Shown piece after piece: positions 22,835 through 35,491 of a DNA stretch of 64,000 nt. Source of the stretch: Plasmopara viticola (taxonomy: Eukaryota > Oomycota > Peronosporomycetes > Peronosporales > Peronosporaceae). The notes beneath the pieces are model-generated. The model saw only the letters and a list, made by a program, of their open reading frames with translations, was not told the origin of the DNA and ran no database searches. The position numbers and the translations under genes were made by a program. The DNA is taken from NCBI GenBank assembly GCA_001695595.3, contig MBPM02000001.1:2728001-2792000 (forward strand). The letters are read 5' to 3'. Each line of letters starts with the position of its first letter. The first letter of the stretch is position 1.

Positions 22835-25800
22835 AATTGTATCAGCGTTTGAATGCTCAATCGCGGGCTTGTGCTTCCAACATTTGGCGATACCTCGACA
22901 AAAGAAGAGAGATGCGTATTGTGACACAGATTTGTTAAAAAAAAAAATAAGTGTTGTATAAATATGACGCGGAAATAATATGGTCCCATCTCGGAAGCTA
23001 GTACAGCCAAACAAATGGGCCGGCATTTTTGTTCAGCGATCCGATGCTCCTTGCCGTCCGCACATAGTGTTTCGTCGAGGTCTGTAAAAGACAATTCGCA
23101 CAAGACACTAAATAAGCTCACTTTACACAAAAGTAGTGCTGTTGTATGATGACTATTTTGTTCATAAGTACATTTGCGACATGCGCGGCGGCGGTCACCG
23201 TCCGTTTGAAGAGGACAACATCCGGGCCTTCACCCTCTCAAATCTATATTGTTGGTCGGATAGAATGAATGATCCGCTCGAAAGAGCACAATGCTTGCTT
23301 ATGAGCCCCGAAGTGCCAAGCTGATACTTGTGATAAAGCTCCTGGCCTTCAGTTACGCTCACGTGAGCAATTAGCTCGTGTATCCGCGGTTTATACCTCT
23401 TGCACTTGATGTTGGTTGGCTACCACTGAGCATACTTCGCGTACTCCGTGCCTATTTTCTAAAGAAATTTCAGTGCTTAAGCAGTCTCACCTTATTGCTA
23501 ATATTTTTAATAGGGCCTAAGAAATCAAAGTGGCCGCCAAACGAATGAAGGCTTGCTTCATTTTCAATCCACATGTGGCGTCTTTCATTTCTTTGCAAAG
23601 TCGACCATTGCTTCTTGGGAAGAAACTTTTGTTACCATGAGAGCCTAGTTATCAGTTTTGCAGCCTCCACGGACGTATAGCGTAGAAATGTGCGCAGCTG
23701 TAAGAGCCAGAATTTTGGTCCTATAAGAACTCTCACATGAGGCATAATGTGCACTGCTAAATGCCTCAAAGTTTTAATCCATAATGCAAAAGTATCATAC
23801 AGGCCGCTTAAGAGTTCTTTAGTCGAGGAGACACCTGTTAAGAGATCATTAGGAATGCTTAAAAAGTTATCTTTTCTGCTGGATTTTGGCGTCGGCTTCA
23901 GTAAAGACGATATGCGATTAGAAGGTGGACTTTTTTTATGTAATTGGCTATGGACGTGTCGTCAACTGTCATTCAATCATATAGTGATCTATGTTTCACG
24001 ACATTGCGCTAAGGCCCACAAGCTGAGCTAAGCACGTGATCTTTGCGATTCCAAACTTAGCAGAGGAAAGTGCGGGTGACTAACGAGCCTCCTTTGCATA
24101 AACAAAAGGATTTTCTATGAAGACTTCACATATAGGCCTGATCTTAGCGACGAAAAATGTCGGGTGGGAACACCTATAAGATATCTTGGCGTAGACACTC
24201 TCTATCATAAAGATAAGCGGAATGCCTTAGGGTCATGCAGCGCTTTACCCAGCATAGGTTACAACGATGGCATCTACAAGACAAAATCTCCAAAAAATCG
24301 ATGACAAGTTGTCTATGTCTTGACGAGAAAAAGAGCGAATGAAGTCGACACATACCTAAAGTGTGGCACACTAATTGGCATCTGGAAAATATTGTTTGAA
24401 GCGAGCCTTTGGTATAGATATTAGTACAAAGTCTTTAAGTCAGGCAGATAGCGATCAGTGGCTCGTTCCAGCTCTGACTATTTTGCATGGGTCAAAGACG
24501 ATCCCACTACGCAAAAAGCTACGGCATAATAGCGATTTATGTAATCTATGAGCCGACTGATTTTACGGTTAAGATGCACGCGAAGTATGATCACAAGCGT
24601 GTTGCTCTCATGAGCATACCTTAAGTGTGTTTTCCACAAAATACTATTTAGAGGCCTCCATGTTGGACCCGCTTGTCAGTACGAGACCTAGACTCACCAG
24701 CAGGGCTTAAACTATTTCAAAAGGAGTTTAAGCTTCCAGTGCCAATGGATGAAGTATGTTGTCATCATATTTTATTCATTTCAAACTTAGAACAACTGAC
24801 GTGCTCAGCACGAATGTCTGCGAGCGACCGAGTCATTATCAGATAATTCTGCTGGTGTGCCGATAGGTTTCGAAGATTATAAACATTGCTCGTGTCTTGT
24901 GAAAACTATTTAATACACGTCCGATTATGCACTTCGTGCGGACGACACGAAAAGCGTAAGGCCTGTGTCGTTGACTTTAAATCGATTCGCGACTTCGTCG
25001 ATTGAATTTTTTTTTGCGGAACACCTTATGCTTAAAGCCTCTACTAGACAAAAGTAAACATCCATCAACTAAATCATACATCAAGCTAACAAGGGATGGT
25101 GGTTTCCGTTTCTCAAAGTGTGGCACACTGTCGTATTATGTAAGTCATTTGTCAAGTTATAATACTTAAACGAATTGAAGCAACATTTGACATTATACAG
25201 ATCACAAATAGTGCATAGTAGTTGGAACTAGCAACTGATGGAATGAATAGGATTGATAGCATACCAAAAGCCGCGGGGAGCTAGCAAGTGCCATAGGTGT
25301 AGATCTATAACCTAGAATAATCCTCCGAGTTCAATTCGTGCTTTATCAAAAATGCAGAAATATGTTTTACTAGCAAACTCGCCCGTCTGAGCATGGATAA
25401 GCGGAGCATTCAGAATTCTGTATACATCGAAAAGAAGTTTAAAGCCAACAGAGGAGCCACTTGATATTTTCAGTCGTATCAATTGATATCAAACCCGCGG
25501 CACTTGCTTTAAAGAATTATGCATTTTTCAATGAAAGGCACATCTAATTTCTTGAGCACATCTAACAATAATTGTATCCTAATGTTCTCGGATAGAGCCA
25601 CAAATTCTGTCGATTAGTTTTTTTCATCTCATTTCCATATGTGATTAATAGGCTTTCAAGTTTGCAAAACAGTCATCTTTGAGTCCAAACCCTATTCATC
25701 AAATTAACCTTTCCTATTAGCGTGCTTCCCCACAATCTATTTCTTTCTCCAAGTCATAGACACAATCGATGGACACTAGGCACCTTCTTTGAGCTGCGAG

Positions 25801-26329
25801 ATTAACTCTCGCGATGTCAATCTCTACTCATGAGAAATCTTTCAAGAATTTCTTCACTGAGACTTTTCCACCAGCCAAGTCTTGATCAATTTTCAGTGTT
25901 GCCCTCGTTTTTCAAAGTGATTATAGCTCAATAGAGGTGCGGACTATATTCAAAACTCTTAGACGGTTATGACTAGACCAAGCGCTCCAAGAGAGATAAA
26001 AGACTCTGATCTAAGCTTAGCGCGATTCCAGCGCGAAATTTGATATAGACGGTTAGCTGACGGACGCCACTCAGGCCACATTTGCACCTGTATGCTTTTG
26101 CCAGCATCGCTCTGGTCCAATAGTGACTCATTTAAAACCGCGCAAGTTGATGCGACAGAGTGTCAGCGCGTCGTATAGGAGCTTTAAAACAACTTGTGGG
26201 AACTGAAGCCAAATCTCCTTCGTAACCAGAAGCCGAAGCTTCTATGCGATGCGACGTTTTCTTACGTGCCCACACGACTTATGGCTCAAACAGACGCGGA
26301 CAGATAAACTCTAGGAAGTTTCCGCAGAC
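22835..26329. other. Decayed intergenic DNA
   Basis: About 3.5 kb without a supportable gene. Open frames are below 105 codons with many stops on both strands. A phrase near 24165-24220 (TPIRYLGVD on the plus strand) resembles the connection region of LINE reverse transcriptases but is too short to call. No LTR or tandem repeat was recognised. Confidence 0.5.
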
Positions 26330-26343
26330 AACTTCATCGCAAA

Positions 26344-26667
26344 GCTTGAAAAAGGTTGGGGTGACGCCCTCCTTCCAAGCGTGGAATCTGAATGCTCGTG
26401 CGTTTCGGGCAGGTGCTCTCGGGCATCTGCAGGTCTCTAACGAGTCTCACCCTCGACGCGACGGTCTCCAGCACCGGGCGCCACCTGGGCTCTTACCAAG
26501 TCAGATTAAAGCAGAATAATGGAAGACCCTCACGACCTCGGTGCTGGCTGCACTGCCCGCCGAACGAGACCCGACGTATGCGGACACCACTCTATGCCGT
26601 GGACTAGCCAGACTGAGCCTAGCACGTGCATAACTTGGTAACGCAATAACGTAATACATTACATTAC
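26344..26667 (+). mobile_element. SINE-like non-autonomous retroelement, copy A
   Basis: A 324-bp element flanked by an imperfect 14-bp target duplication (AACTTCATCGCAAA at 26330-26343; AACTTTTTCGCAAA at 26668-26681). It begins GCTTGAAAAAGGTTGGGGTG and ends in ACATTACATTAC. The last about 140 bp match the 3' end of the LINE at 21849-22727, so that LINE family probably supplied the transposition machinery. The first about 180 bp are unrelated to the LINE part seen here and match copy B at 43992-44296. Compared with copy B it has an extra about 26 bp near 26430-26456. No clear tRNA-type A and B boxes were found. Confidence 0.85.
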
Positions 26668-26681
26668 AACTTTTTCGCAAA

Positions 26682-29600
26682 ATAGTGCTAAACGACTATG
26701 CCATTACAAGTTTCTTCTGACGTCACATATCATCTTTTTTCAATTTATGAGGTCGTGAAGAATAAAGCGAGAGAAGACCGATCGGCTGCACATAAAGCTG
26801 AGTACAAAAATTTGTTTTGTTCTCCACAACATCTCTTACAAGTACATTCTCCGCGCTCTGCCTGCCAGTATGGTAAGTAAGATTGGCTTTACAGAGGCAA
26901 GCGACGCTCGTTGCCAGAATATAAACCTATGATGCCGTCAGAACCTTTAAAATAGAAGTCTGTCGCCGCGGCCCTCTTTCTACTCGCGCCGAGAGGATCC
27001 ACTTCAAAATCAAAATTGTCACTTATAAAACGGTCTCCGCTCCATATTCAATCAACTCGCTCGGGCCCAATACCATCGTGATCGTAATCGCCGCTAAATC
27101 ACCTTGCAAGTATTGCCTGGCTCGTCCTGTCGGTCACCACAACAGTAGCTGTGCAAGTATTCCTCGGATAGTAGTGCTAGATCGATGTCCTTGTCTGTAG
27201 AACCATCGAGTCCCCTTACTAAACCTGGCCGATATTGTTGGTGATTGTTGTTCAGGTTGAGCGATTCAGTTTTTCATTCGGTCAAGAGAGAGAGGGTTGT
27301 TCGACTTCGTAGCGGTTGGTAGTGTTGGGTGCGGCATTTCAAAAATCTTCCGCTTAGCCTGATTTTTTATTCACAGGTCTAGAGCTTCGGCCGTGTCAAA
27401 TCCCGAATGCTCAATCGGAACTTTAGTGCTGATAGGTCGGCTTGTCCTTCTTAAATTTGGTGTCACATCAACTATTACCATCGCTGCTTCCAGTGTGTCG
27501 CTGCGGTCAGTCAGGAAAGTTTCCGGTTGGATCATCGATAAGCTAGATGTAGTATTCTTTCGATAATCTCTAGACAATAATGGGGGAATCAGTGTATGTG
27601 CAAAAAAACGAATTTACGGAATCTTTTACCAAGTAAATTCGTCTTTTTCCCGCGCATAACCGCTTGGCGATAGTTAGTGGGTCCTTTCTAATTACGGCTT
27701 GCGGGTTGAAGTTCGTGCAAGAGCTGTGATTATCTAAAAACATACCAATCTTAGCAATTTTAGCCTGATTTTGCTTCAAAATCATTTACTCTCACATCAT
27801 CTTCCCGCTTTGAGACTCATTTTTTTCCTTAAACTCCCTTTCGGTGATCCTTTCTATGATGAAGGAATCTGATTACTGAAGCTTACGTTCGAGGTTGGTG
27901 TTTTCATATCCTGAGACATGCTAAAAGCTAAGTCTCTGTCTCACCTTTCGTGTATGCTAATCGTTTTGTTTAGATTATAAGATGTTAAGGCTAAAAAACA
28001 TACGGGTCTATTGGAAGCTCACTAATCACTATCTGAATACGATGGTCGAGCATCGATACGGCACACTCTAAGAAAATTCTGTACAAAGAGAAACCTGCTC
28101 CAATACAAAGGATCTGCTATTTAACATTAACTAATTGTTCTTTAGCTGATACTTTTCAGTGGGTGTCGTGGAGAATGTGATGTGTACACTCTTCTGTATT
28201 CAATTATCTTTATCTTCAGTGGCACCAAGATCCTGAAACTGCTAACCGGTATAGGGCGATATGCTGTCTAAGGCTCTTGTTCGCTATGAAGATCGCAGAT
28301 TACCAATCTCCATGGCGCGATTAATTTTCTACAGCTCTTTTCTGCGTTATGCTGCACCCCGCATGCCAATGCCCCTCACCGAGAACACCCGTATAATTCT
28401 ACACGTAGCTTTTCTTTTCGTTTTCCAGCCGATTCATCTTCCTTCCAAGAGGTAAAGAAATATTTTATAGCAACACCATTTCTACTTTTCTTTAGTTATT
28501 TCTTTCTTTTTTAATCACGTCGTTCTCGAGTGTTGTTCCTACAATTTGTCTGATCCGAACGATTCAATCTTTCGCGACTTGATTAAATTATACGACCTAA
28601 TCCAACAACTATTATACATCGCATCCTTTATGCAATACACAAGCAGCCTGCGTTTTCCTTCCTCTCACTTCTCCATGATAGCCATCTGCCACAGAAGATC
28701 CATTGCTTTACTTTTGAAGTGACTATATGAACTCAAAATATCCTCTTACAATTAAATTCAAAAAGCAAGACTCCAAATTTAATGGAATCATACTGAGTCG
28801 TCCAATCCTTTCGACAAAATGTCTCTTGCGTCTTTGCATCCGTAACTTGTCGTCAACCGGATGGTACATCGATATTTCATTCATTCTTTTCTAGTTTTAA
28901 TATTAACTGTCTTCATGCAGCAAGGCTTTATCGAAATTCTTCAGCTTTCAGTTCGGAGGTAGTAGGCGTAAAAGCCAAGACAGCTATCACCAGCTTGAGC
29001 TTAAGCAAGTATGCGATTATCAAAAGCCGATATTTCAGTCCGGCGACTTCTGGTCGCTCCTTATGCTTGCCCACCATTTCTTTTATTTGAGAATCGTCCA
29101 TAATACATGTGTGTCAGCTTTTGTTCATAGCTCTTTGTAAATACAGCCAATTTTAAGCCTGTAAACTTACATTATTTTAATCTGCATTGACTTGTTTACG
29201 ACCATACTGTTGCTGCCGTTGGATGCAGCTTTTACACCAACTCTTTCAATCGTACATTTTCAAGCAATAACGGCGTCTCTAGAATATATCGAGCACTCCA
29301 TCCATACACCAAACAAAAACATTTTCATCCCGGGTTCGAGAGTTGTCGTATTGATGGGAATGTCAAGCGCCTCAAATACTTGTCCTCATCTCGTTAAACT
29401 ACTCCCGTAACGTAGAAATTCAGCGCTTAAATCAATATTGGCACCACATTTTGCCTTTTTGATTGGCTTGATGTTGGTATGCCAGCGTAGCGCGTAACAT
29501 CTGCCATAGAGTGCGAATTCATTCTTTAAGCCTGATTACCGATCATGTCGAAACGCTTCAATGCTTAAATTTGACAAAAAACGCACTCTTATCATTTTAA

Positions 29601-30559
29601 GTAATTTTCTCGGCAGATTTTTAATTACTTGGCCTGAAATACATGTCCTGAAAATAGATCAACTCACATTAAGGGCTATGTAACTCCTTGCGAGATTGGT
29701 AAATTAATCTGTCGCAATCTTTAAGAGGAAAAGCCGCTTGCTTATCATCTTGGAAAGATGTTGGAGCACCTGACCTTTTGCTCTGTCTCTCACTTCACCT
29801 ATTGTTTCAAATACACATACATTGTGACGAAGTCGCGAAGTAAGCTGATTAAAGTCGGCCGCCGGACGAGGCTGAGGCGCGGGATAGGTAAATTTGAAGA
29901 AGAGAAGGAGTGTTTGTTGCTTGAAGAAATTGACAAGTAATATCAAAATGAAGAGCTCTTACAGCTTATTTTCATGCGTTGGCCTAACTGTTGGCTCTCA
30001 GCCATCTACTGCTACCATTCTAAAAGCTATCATTTCTCCTTTTTCCATCTGGCTTTGTACACATCCTCTATTACATCTAACCAATAAGGTCTCTTGGTTT
30101 CTAGTGATCGTGGTACATCTAGAACTGCCTTCTGGTCGGAAACTGTATAATCACCAATCTCTATGGATAGTACCAATGCATATTTATTTTGGGAATATTT
30201 ATATTAGATTGCGTAAAAGCCGTTACCGACAAAACTCCACGTGACGTCGATTTCGACTCATGACTTCACTTCAAGAAGATACCTACTTTAAAAGATAAGG
30301 CTCATTTTTTGAAATCCTAGAAGGAGTCGATGAGTCCGGAAATCTGCTTTTTTAGTTTTCCACGGGCTCCCCCGTGGCTTCTTTCTTGATTTTAAGCCAA
30401 CAGACCCCATTCACCTTTTGCCGAACTTTTGATACACTGGGTGCAGCTTCGATCCTCTTGATGATCCTAACTCAGAGGAACCTCGCAAAAATCCCTTCAC
30501 GATCGGAAATGAACCAATATATCTTGGCTTGAGGTGCTTTGACTGAGCGAAACCCTTGT
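26682..30559. other. Decayed intergenic DNA
   Basis: About 3.9 kb with only short open frames and no recognised domain. The 28-30 kb part is pyrimidine-rich on the plus strand. It sits downstream (on the minus strand) of the gypsy integrase relic, so some may be retrotransposon 3' sequence and LTR, but I could not find a matching LTR pair. Confidence 0.45.
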
Positions 30560-31540
30560 GACGGACGTTTAATTCTTGCCGTCTAAAAGCACCATATCAG
30601 CAACTTGGAAGTCTTGCACAAATCTTTTCTTGTCATAACAGTACGTCATGCGCTCTTGTGCTTCGCTCGTCCGATCCTGTGCAACCTAAGTATTGTTTCT
30701 TGACGCAGTAGAAACTCTTGTGCTGTATTATAATTTACGAAATTTTGGATCTAATGCCACATAGTCCGGCATATTCTAGGTCCGCTTTGAATGGTGACAT
30801 TTCAATTGTAGAGTGTACGCGTCGATTATAGGCTATCTCAGTCAAATGCAAAAGTCAGTAATCGTTTCGTGGTGGGATGATGACACCTCGGAGGTCGTCT
30901 CCAGTAAAACATTTTCTTCTCGTTTGTACATCCGTTTGCAACTTTAAAGCCGAAGTCAAATTGTGTTGCGATCCAACAGCAGACACGATTGGTTGCCACA
31001 GCTTGAGTGTGATGTTGGTGTCTAGCTTGGACACAATGGTTTTTATTATGCCATGGTCCTTCATATATTTCTTCACGAAGTCCTTTGTAGTTTCTTCAGT
31101 ACCGAGTGTTGTTTTCGTATCGATGAACATGGCCCTATTTGTTAATTAGTCAACAACTACCATGGCGGCATTAAAACTACTTTAAGTCTCCGATAAAGAC
31201 ACGATGATGTCCAATGAAATGTCGACACATCTGTCTCTTAAAATTTCCAGGGACTGGAGGAGTCCTGGGGGTTCCGTCTGCCTATCCTTGTAGCGCTGAC
31301 ACATTCGCATGTTTTGACGTAGCGCTGGATGTATCTCGTTATTTTTGGCCAGTAATAGTTTTGACGCACGGCCCGATACGTCCTGTAAGATCCTGGGTGG
31401 CCTGCCGATACAGGATCATGGTTCTCGCAGATGTCGCTATCTTTTAGATCTTTTTCGTCTGGAATATACAGTCGCGACGTCTCATTTCCACCAGTTTGAT
31501 AATCCAAAATATTTTCCTGCAATGAGTACTTTGACACATC
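30560..31540 (-). pseudogene. Ty3/gypsy retrotransposon integrase relic
   Basis: Minus-strand remnant of a gypsy integrase. At 31537-31238 the H2C2 zinc-binding region is readable: RLYIPDEKDLKD, then H..H spacing in NHDPVSAGHPGSYRTY, QNYYWPKITRYIQRYVKTC with a Cys pair. At 31130-30855 the catalytic core is recognisable but damaged: TTKDFVKKYMKDHGIIKTIV, SKLDTNITLKLWQ (the D of the DDE triad is displaced), and STAFHPQTDGQTER has decayed to TSALKLQTDVQTRR. Near 30670-30575 the C-terminal segment reads QERMTYCYDKKRF and FQVADMVLLDGKN. Stops and frame changes separate the pieces. Reverse transcriptase and LTRs were not found. Confidence 0.85.
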
Positions 31541-32320
31541 ATCTCCTTATTTCAGCTTCTTGATGATGGACAGGAAAAGTCCATGGCTCTCAAAGGCAAA
31601 GACCCGACCTTGTCAAAAGAACTTACCGAAATTGAGGATCAAAGGATCAGGGGGAAGAACACAATGTCAAAGACAACAACCTTTGTTACATTTTAAAAAG
31701 GGCTTATCGTCCAAAGTAGTATGTGAAGTGCTCACCGCCAATTACCGACGAAAGTTGCCACTCTTCAGAGGTCCAATCACACTCAGGACAAGAAGCGGGT
31801 ACTACCTTGCGATGGAGGTCGTGGCGTCGAAAGAACGCTTATCTTCTTTGCCTGATAAGAGGACTCTCCAAAGATCATCTATAAACGTCATTTTTGCTCA
31901 GAAAAAAAGTGGGGGCTTGTTTTAGCTCCTAGAGTATGAGAGTGCGGATGACTTAGCTGATCTCCTTCATCCAAAAAATAGATATTTTTAAATATTCGAA
32001 GAAGAGAATTTTTCGCTTTACCGACTTACACACAATAGGGTCTACATGAGCCTGTGCTGACCGATCCCTCGAGCATAACCTCTACACGGAGAGCTAAAAG
32101 GAGTGACGCGGTCTAGCTGCTTGGCGAGGGAGGGCTGCAAATGCAGCCACCCCCTTTAAAGCACCTTGCAGCAGAGGAGCTGTGTATGAAAAGGGTCTCA
32201 ATGTTAAGTAATGAAGATGACTATTTACTCTCTTCGGTCTTATGGGTGCATTTTAACGACTGATTAATTTAATTCGCTTTTTTTATTTCTTAATCCTACC
32301 TATGATTCCGTAAATTAAAG
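31541..32320. other. Intergenic, upstream of the alanyl-tRNA editing gene
   Basis: About 0.8 kb. The first half may continue the gypsy relic (region between RNase H and integrase on the minus strand) but no motif is readable. The last about 200 bp, AT-rich, would hold the promoter of the following gene. Confidence 0.4.
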
Positions 32321-33830
32321 ATGGGTGCGTTGTTTGACGACTGCAAAATGACGCAGACAACTGATACGTCCTTTAACCCCGCGCCACCTGGCGCGCTTTC
32401 TTGTCAGCAAGATTCATCGCTTCGCTTGCTTCACACAGCCGTATACGCCTGTCAGAAATATGATGTGCCAGCCACAAAGAAGTCCAAGGCCCAACACTTT
32501 TACGAGGTCGAGCTGTACGATACCGGTGCGTAGAATGTAGCAACACCTCGAAGATACAGTTGTGCTCTTATATACGCACATTATCGTTTTGGCATTGCTA
32601 TAGTGCTTTTTCCCGAGGGTGGAGGCCAGCCGTGTGATACCGGCACCATTAACGATGTGGCTGTGGATCAAGTTTACGTAAAGAATGGTCGTTGTTTACA
32701 TCGCATCGCTGTCAAGGATGGAGCCGAAGCACCCTTTAGGAAGGGCCAGGAGGTGGTTGCTACCGTGAATTGGTCCCGTCGATTTGATCATATGCAGCAG
32801 CACTCGGCGCAGCATCTTTTTAGTGCAATCGCTGATAAGTATGGATACCATACCTCCACGTGGTCACTTGGAGAGGAGCGCTGCAACGTGGAGCTCGTGT
32901 CGGCTGATACTACCTCCATTTTAACTTCGGAAAACAAAAAGGAAGGCGGTAAGGAAAAGAGTTAATTCCTGTCACTTTGCTGCAGAAAATCGAGACAGAA
33001 GTGAATGAAGCCATTATAGCAAGCCTAGCAGTCACTCCGTCGTTCGCGGAGCCAGGAACTGAAGAGTGGAGAAAGATTGCTATCAAATTTAAGCCCGGGG
33101 AAACGCCCAAGGCCATGCGAATTGTGACCATTGACGGACTGGATGCGAATCCGTGCTGTGGGACGCACGTCCAGAACCTTGCACAGCTCCGATCGCTGCG
33201 CGTGCTCAATACAGAGTTTGCACGGGGGGCATCTCGCGTTTGGTTTGTTGCTGGCGACCGTGTGAATTGCGAGTTTTCACGAATGTAAGTGCCACTGAAT
33301 ATGAAAATGGTGATTTTTTATAGATTAGTCAAACATTATGTTGCGAATGACGTAGGTTAAAAAACGAGCACGCCATGACGAAGTTGTTGAGCACTGCACC
33401 TGACAATCATGCTTCTAGGGTAGAAAACCTGCTGCAAAATCAAAAAAGTGCATTGAGAAAACTTAAACACTTGGAGAAGGATCTCGCTCTTTTTATCGCA
33501 CGAGATCTAGTAGCACGCACCGGCGAGGGTGTCGTAACTTACCACCGGGACGATGGCGACCTCGTTTTCCTACAGACATTGCTTGGTGTTGTTGGAGATG
33601 CAAAGAGCGATGTTATACTCGTTCTTACGGCTGGTGAGCTGCACGGTGAAGGCTTGTTCCTTCTTGCCGGACCTCCAAATTTTATAGAGGCCCATGGAAA
33701 AGATGTATTGCCTATAATTGACGGAAAGGGTGGAGGGGGTAAAAACGGCGTCATTCAAGGCAAAGCGAAAGGTTTGGCCAAAATTGACACTTTAATTGCA
33801 AAGCTGCAGGAACTACGCCTTCATCAATAA
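32321..33830 (+). CDS. AARSD1: Alanyl-tRNA editing protein (AlaX / AARSD1-like)
   Basis: Free-standing editing protein that hydrolyses Ser (or Gly) mischarged on tRNA-Ala. Exon 1 (32321-32527) encodes the N-terminus to YEVELYDT; exon 2 gives VLFPEGGGQPCDTGTINDV and HMQQHSAQHLFSAIAD with the first zinc pair (HSAQH); exon 3 gives NPCCGTHVQNLAQLRSLRVL with the second pair (Cys..His), and SRVWFVAGDRV; exon 4 (from about 33357) is a C-terminal DHHA1-like part with GEGLFLLAG and KGGGGKNGVIQGKAKG. The join between exon 2 and 3 is unclear: the coding frame after CNVELVSADTTS runs into a stop at 32962 and resumes in another frame at LLQKIETEVNEAI. An intron with donor at 32899 in phase 0 would fit but would drop conserved-looking residues. 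The gene ends 151 bp from the convergent phosphatase gene. Confidence 0.92.
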
Positions 33831-33981
33831 TATTTTTATACCCTACAAGTTGTAGCAGCATGATAGCACGTAGAGCTGGGGAAATGTGTTGTTGTTATAG
33901 AAAGTAATTTGAATTTTTTTACAACTCTTACAAGAGACCATGTCAAATTTTCTTTTGTATGACTCTTCGCGTACGAAACCT

Positions 33982-35491
33982 CTAGATCATCGTGTAACCG
34001 CGGCGGTGAGCATTGTGAACCTTGAAGATCGTGAATGCCAGCCCCACCACCACAGCAATTCCAATAATTGTTAAAAAGGAGTAATATGCGGAGCCACGGT
34101 AACTCGTCACAATGGGCTTCTGCACTAGTGCCGCTTGGTCTTGACCCAGGGTCGGCTTGTGATAATTGCAAATGGTCTCCCATGTGCCGGTTCTAGCAAT
34201 GTGCTTCGTAACGATCTCTTTGAACTCAATGAGGGGGCAATCCGCTGCCGAACACTTCATCAGCTTGATTTGCTCTCGTTTCGTGGCAGGCGACCACATG
34301 TATGTTCGTATGAAATACGCTTCCTTCGCTTCTGGCTGTTTCTGGGCCTCTTCATTTGTGAGTTGACGGGCTCGCAACTCAAAAAACATGGTAGTGCCTG
34401 GATGAAGAGCTGAAACATTAAGAGCTGTTGGCAATCCTTCAAAGTGGAACTTCCAGCCCAGCATCATACCCAGGCCATGGAGCAGTTCGCGGTGGCCATG
34501 GAACGAGAAGAAACGATACTCTTTAGGCGACGGGGCCGTCGGCACAGCTCCGTCCTGAAGTGTGTTTAAAAGCAAGTCACCAAAACCTCCCACCCAATAT
34601 GTAATTTTGCGATCCGTTGAATAGTATCGCTCCATGAGGTTTGTAAACGCCAGCTGCTCAAGTTTTTCGCGCGCTTCCACCGTCATGCCCGGAGGAAGTG
34701 GTAGACCTTCGTCGCGGTCAAAGACAAACATGTCAGCTAAATCTTTGACACCCAGCACAACGTCTTCACCCCCTGGTATGTTGGGAATATCTTCAATGGC
34801 GACACCGCAAACCTTACCCACCTGGTCGAGGACGTCGCGATATTGATCAAAAAGCGCTGGAGCACGAGATTGCGCGTACTCAGCAAGATCCGCATTCAAG
34901 GTACTTTTACAAGGACCCTTAGGCGCTGCAAATGCATGCTCATTTTCTACAAGTTGCATGGTAATAGGCACGGGCTGATGCGGAAAGCCACGGGGGCCTG
35001 TTCCATCTGGGTACAAGCCGTAGCCCAGCGCTGTGGCACTCTGCCCACACCGCGTTGCTGCATCAGCGCGAAAATACGTCTCAAAATGCGAGTGGTTGAC
35101 ACCATTGAGCGAGTGCGACAAAAAGGCCTCCTCGTGCTGTGGTTCGTCCACCATGTACGTTTGGCGAATGTGCTCGCCCACGGCTAGGAGCTGGTTCATG
35201 CCAATTTCCGTAAGTTGTGTAAGCGGCACCATGTACGCGTCCAGGTTGGCTCTATTGCGTGGACAAGTAGTCTTGACCACGTCGTTGGGAGCCCGACTGC
35301 CGTGGCGAGAGAGCGTCACAAGTCGGCGGAGCTCACTTATATTGACACAGCATTAATAATTTCAGCAAATTCAATCGTAGTAGGCCCGGTATCATGTAAA
35401 TCACGTACCTCGGAACGGGCTGGTCGGCCAATACGGATCCGAACGTCAACAATGCGTACATCAACGAGGACGCTAATTGATTGACGCTCAT
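33982..35491 (-). CDS. Membrane-anchored histidine acid phosphatase family protein
   Basis: Histidine phosphatase clade 2 protein that likely faces the outside or a vesicle lumen. A first exon (35491 to about 35409) encodes a signal peptide (MSVNQLASSLMYALLTFGSV, then LADQPVP). The second exon carries the catalytic start RHGSRAP after SELRRLVTLS. Later come FRADAATRCGQSATALGYG and the second-site block FFSFHGHRELLHGLGMMLG. In typical members this block reads GHD, with Asp as proton donor; here it is GHR followed by Glu, so activity or mechanism may be altered. After ECs ending in TGTWETICNY there is a C-terminal membrane helix (YSFLTIIGIAVVVGLAFTIF) and a short basic tail, giving a type I topology. 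About 470 aa. It converges on the editing-protein gene. Confidence 0.9.

Noticed and set aside
24150..24330. Possible LINE reverse-transcriptase fragment (TPIRYLGVD) on the plus strand
   Set aside because: Only one short motif; the expected preceding YADD and following blocks were not readable.
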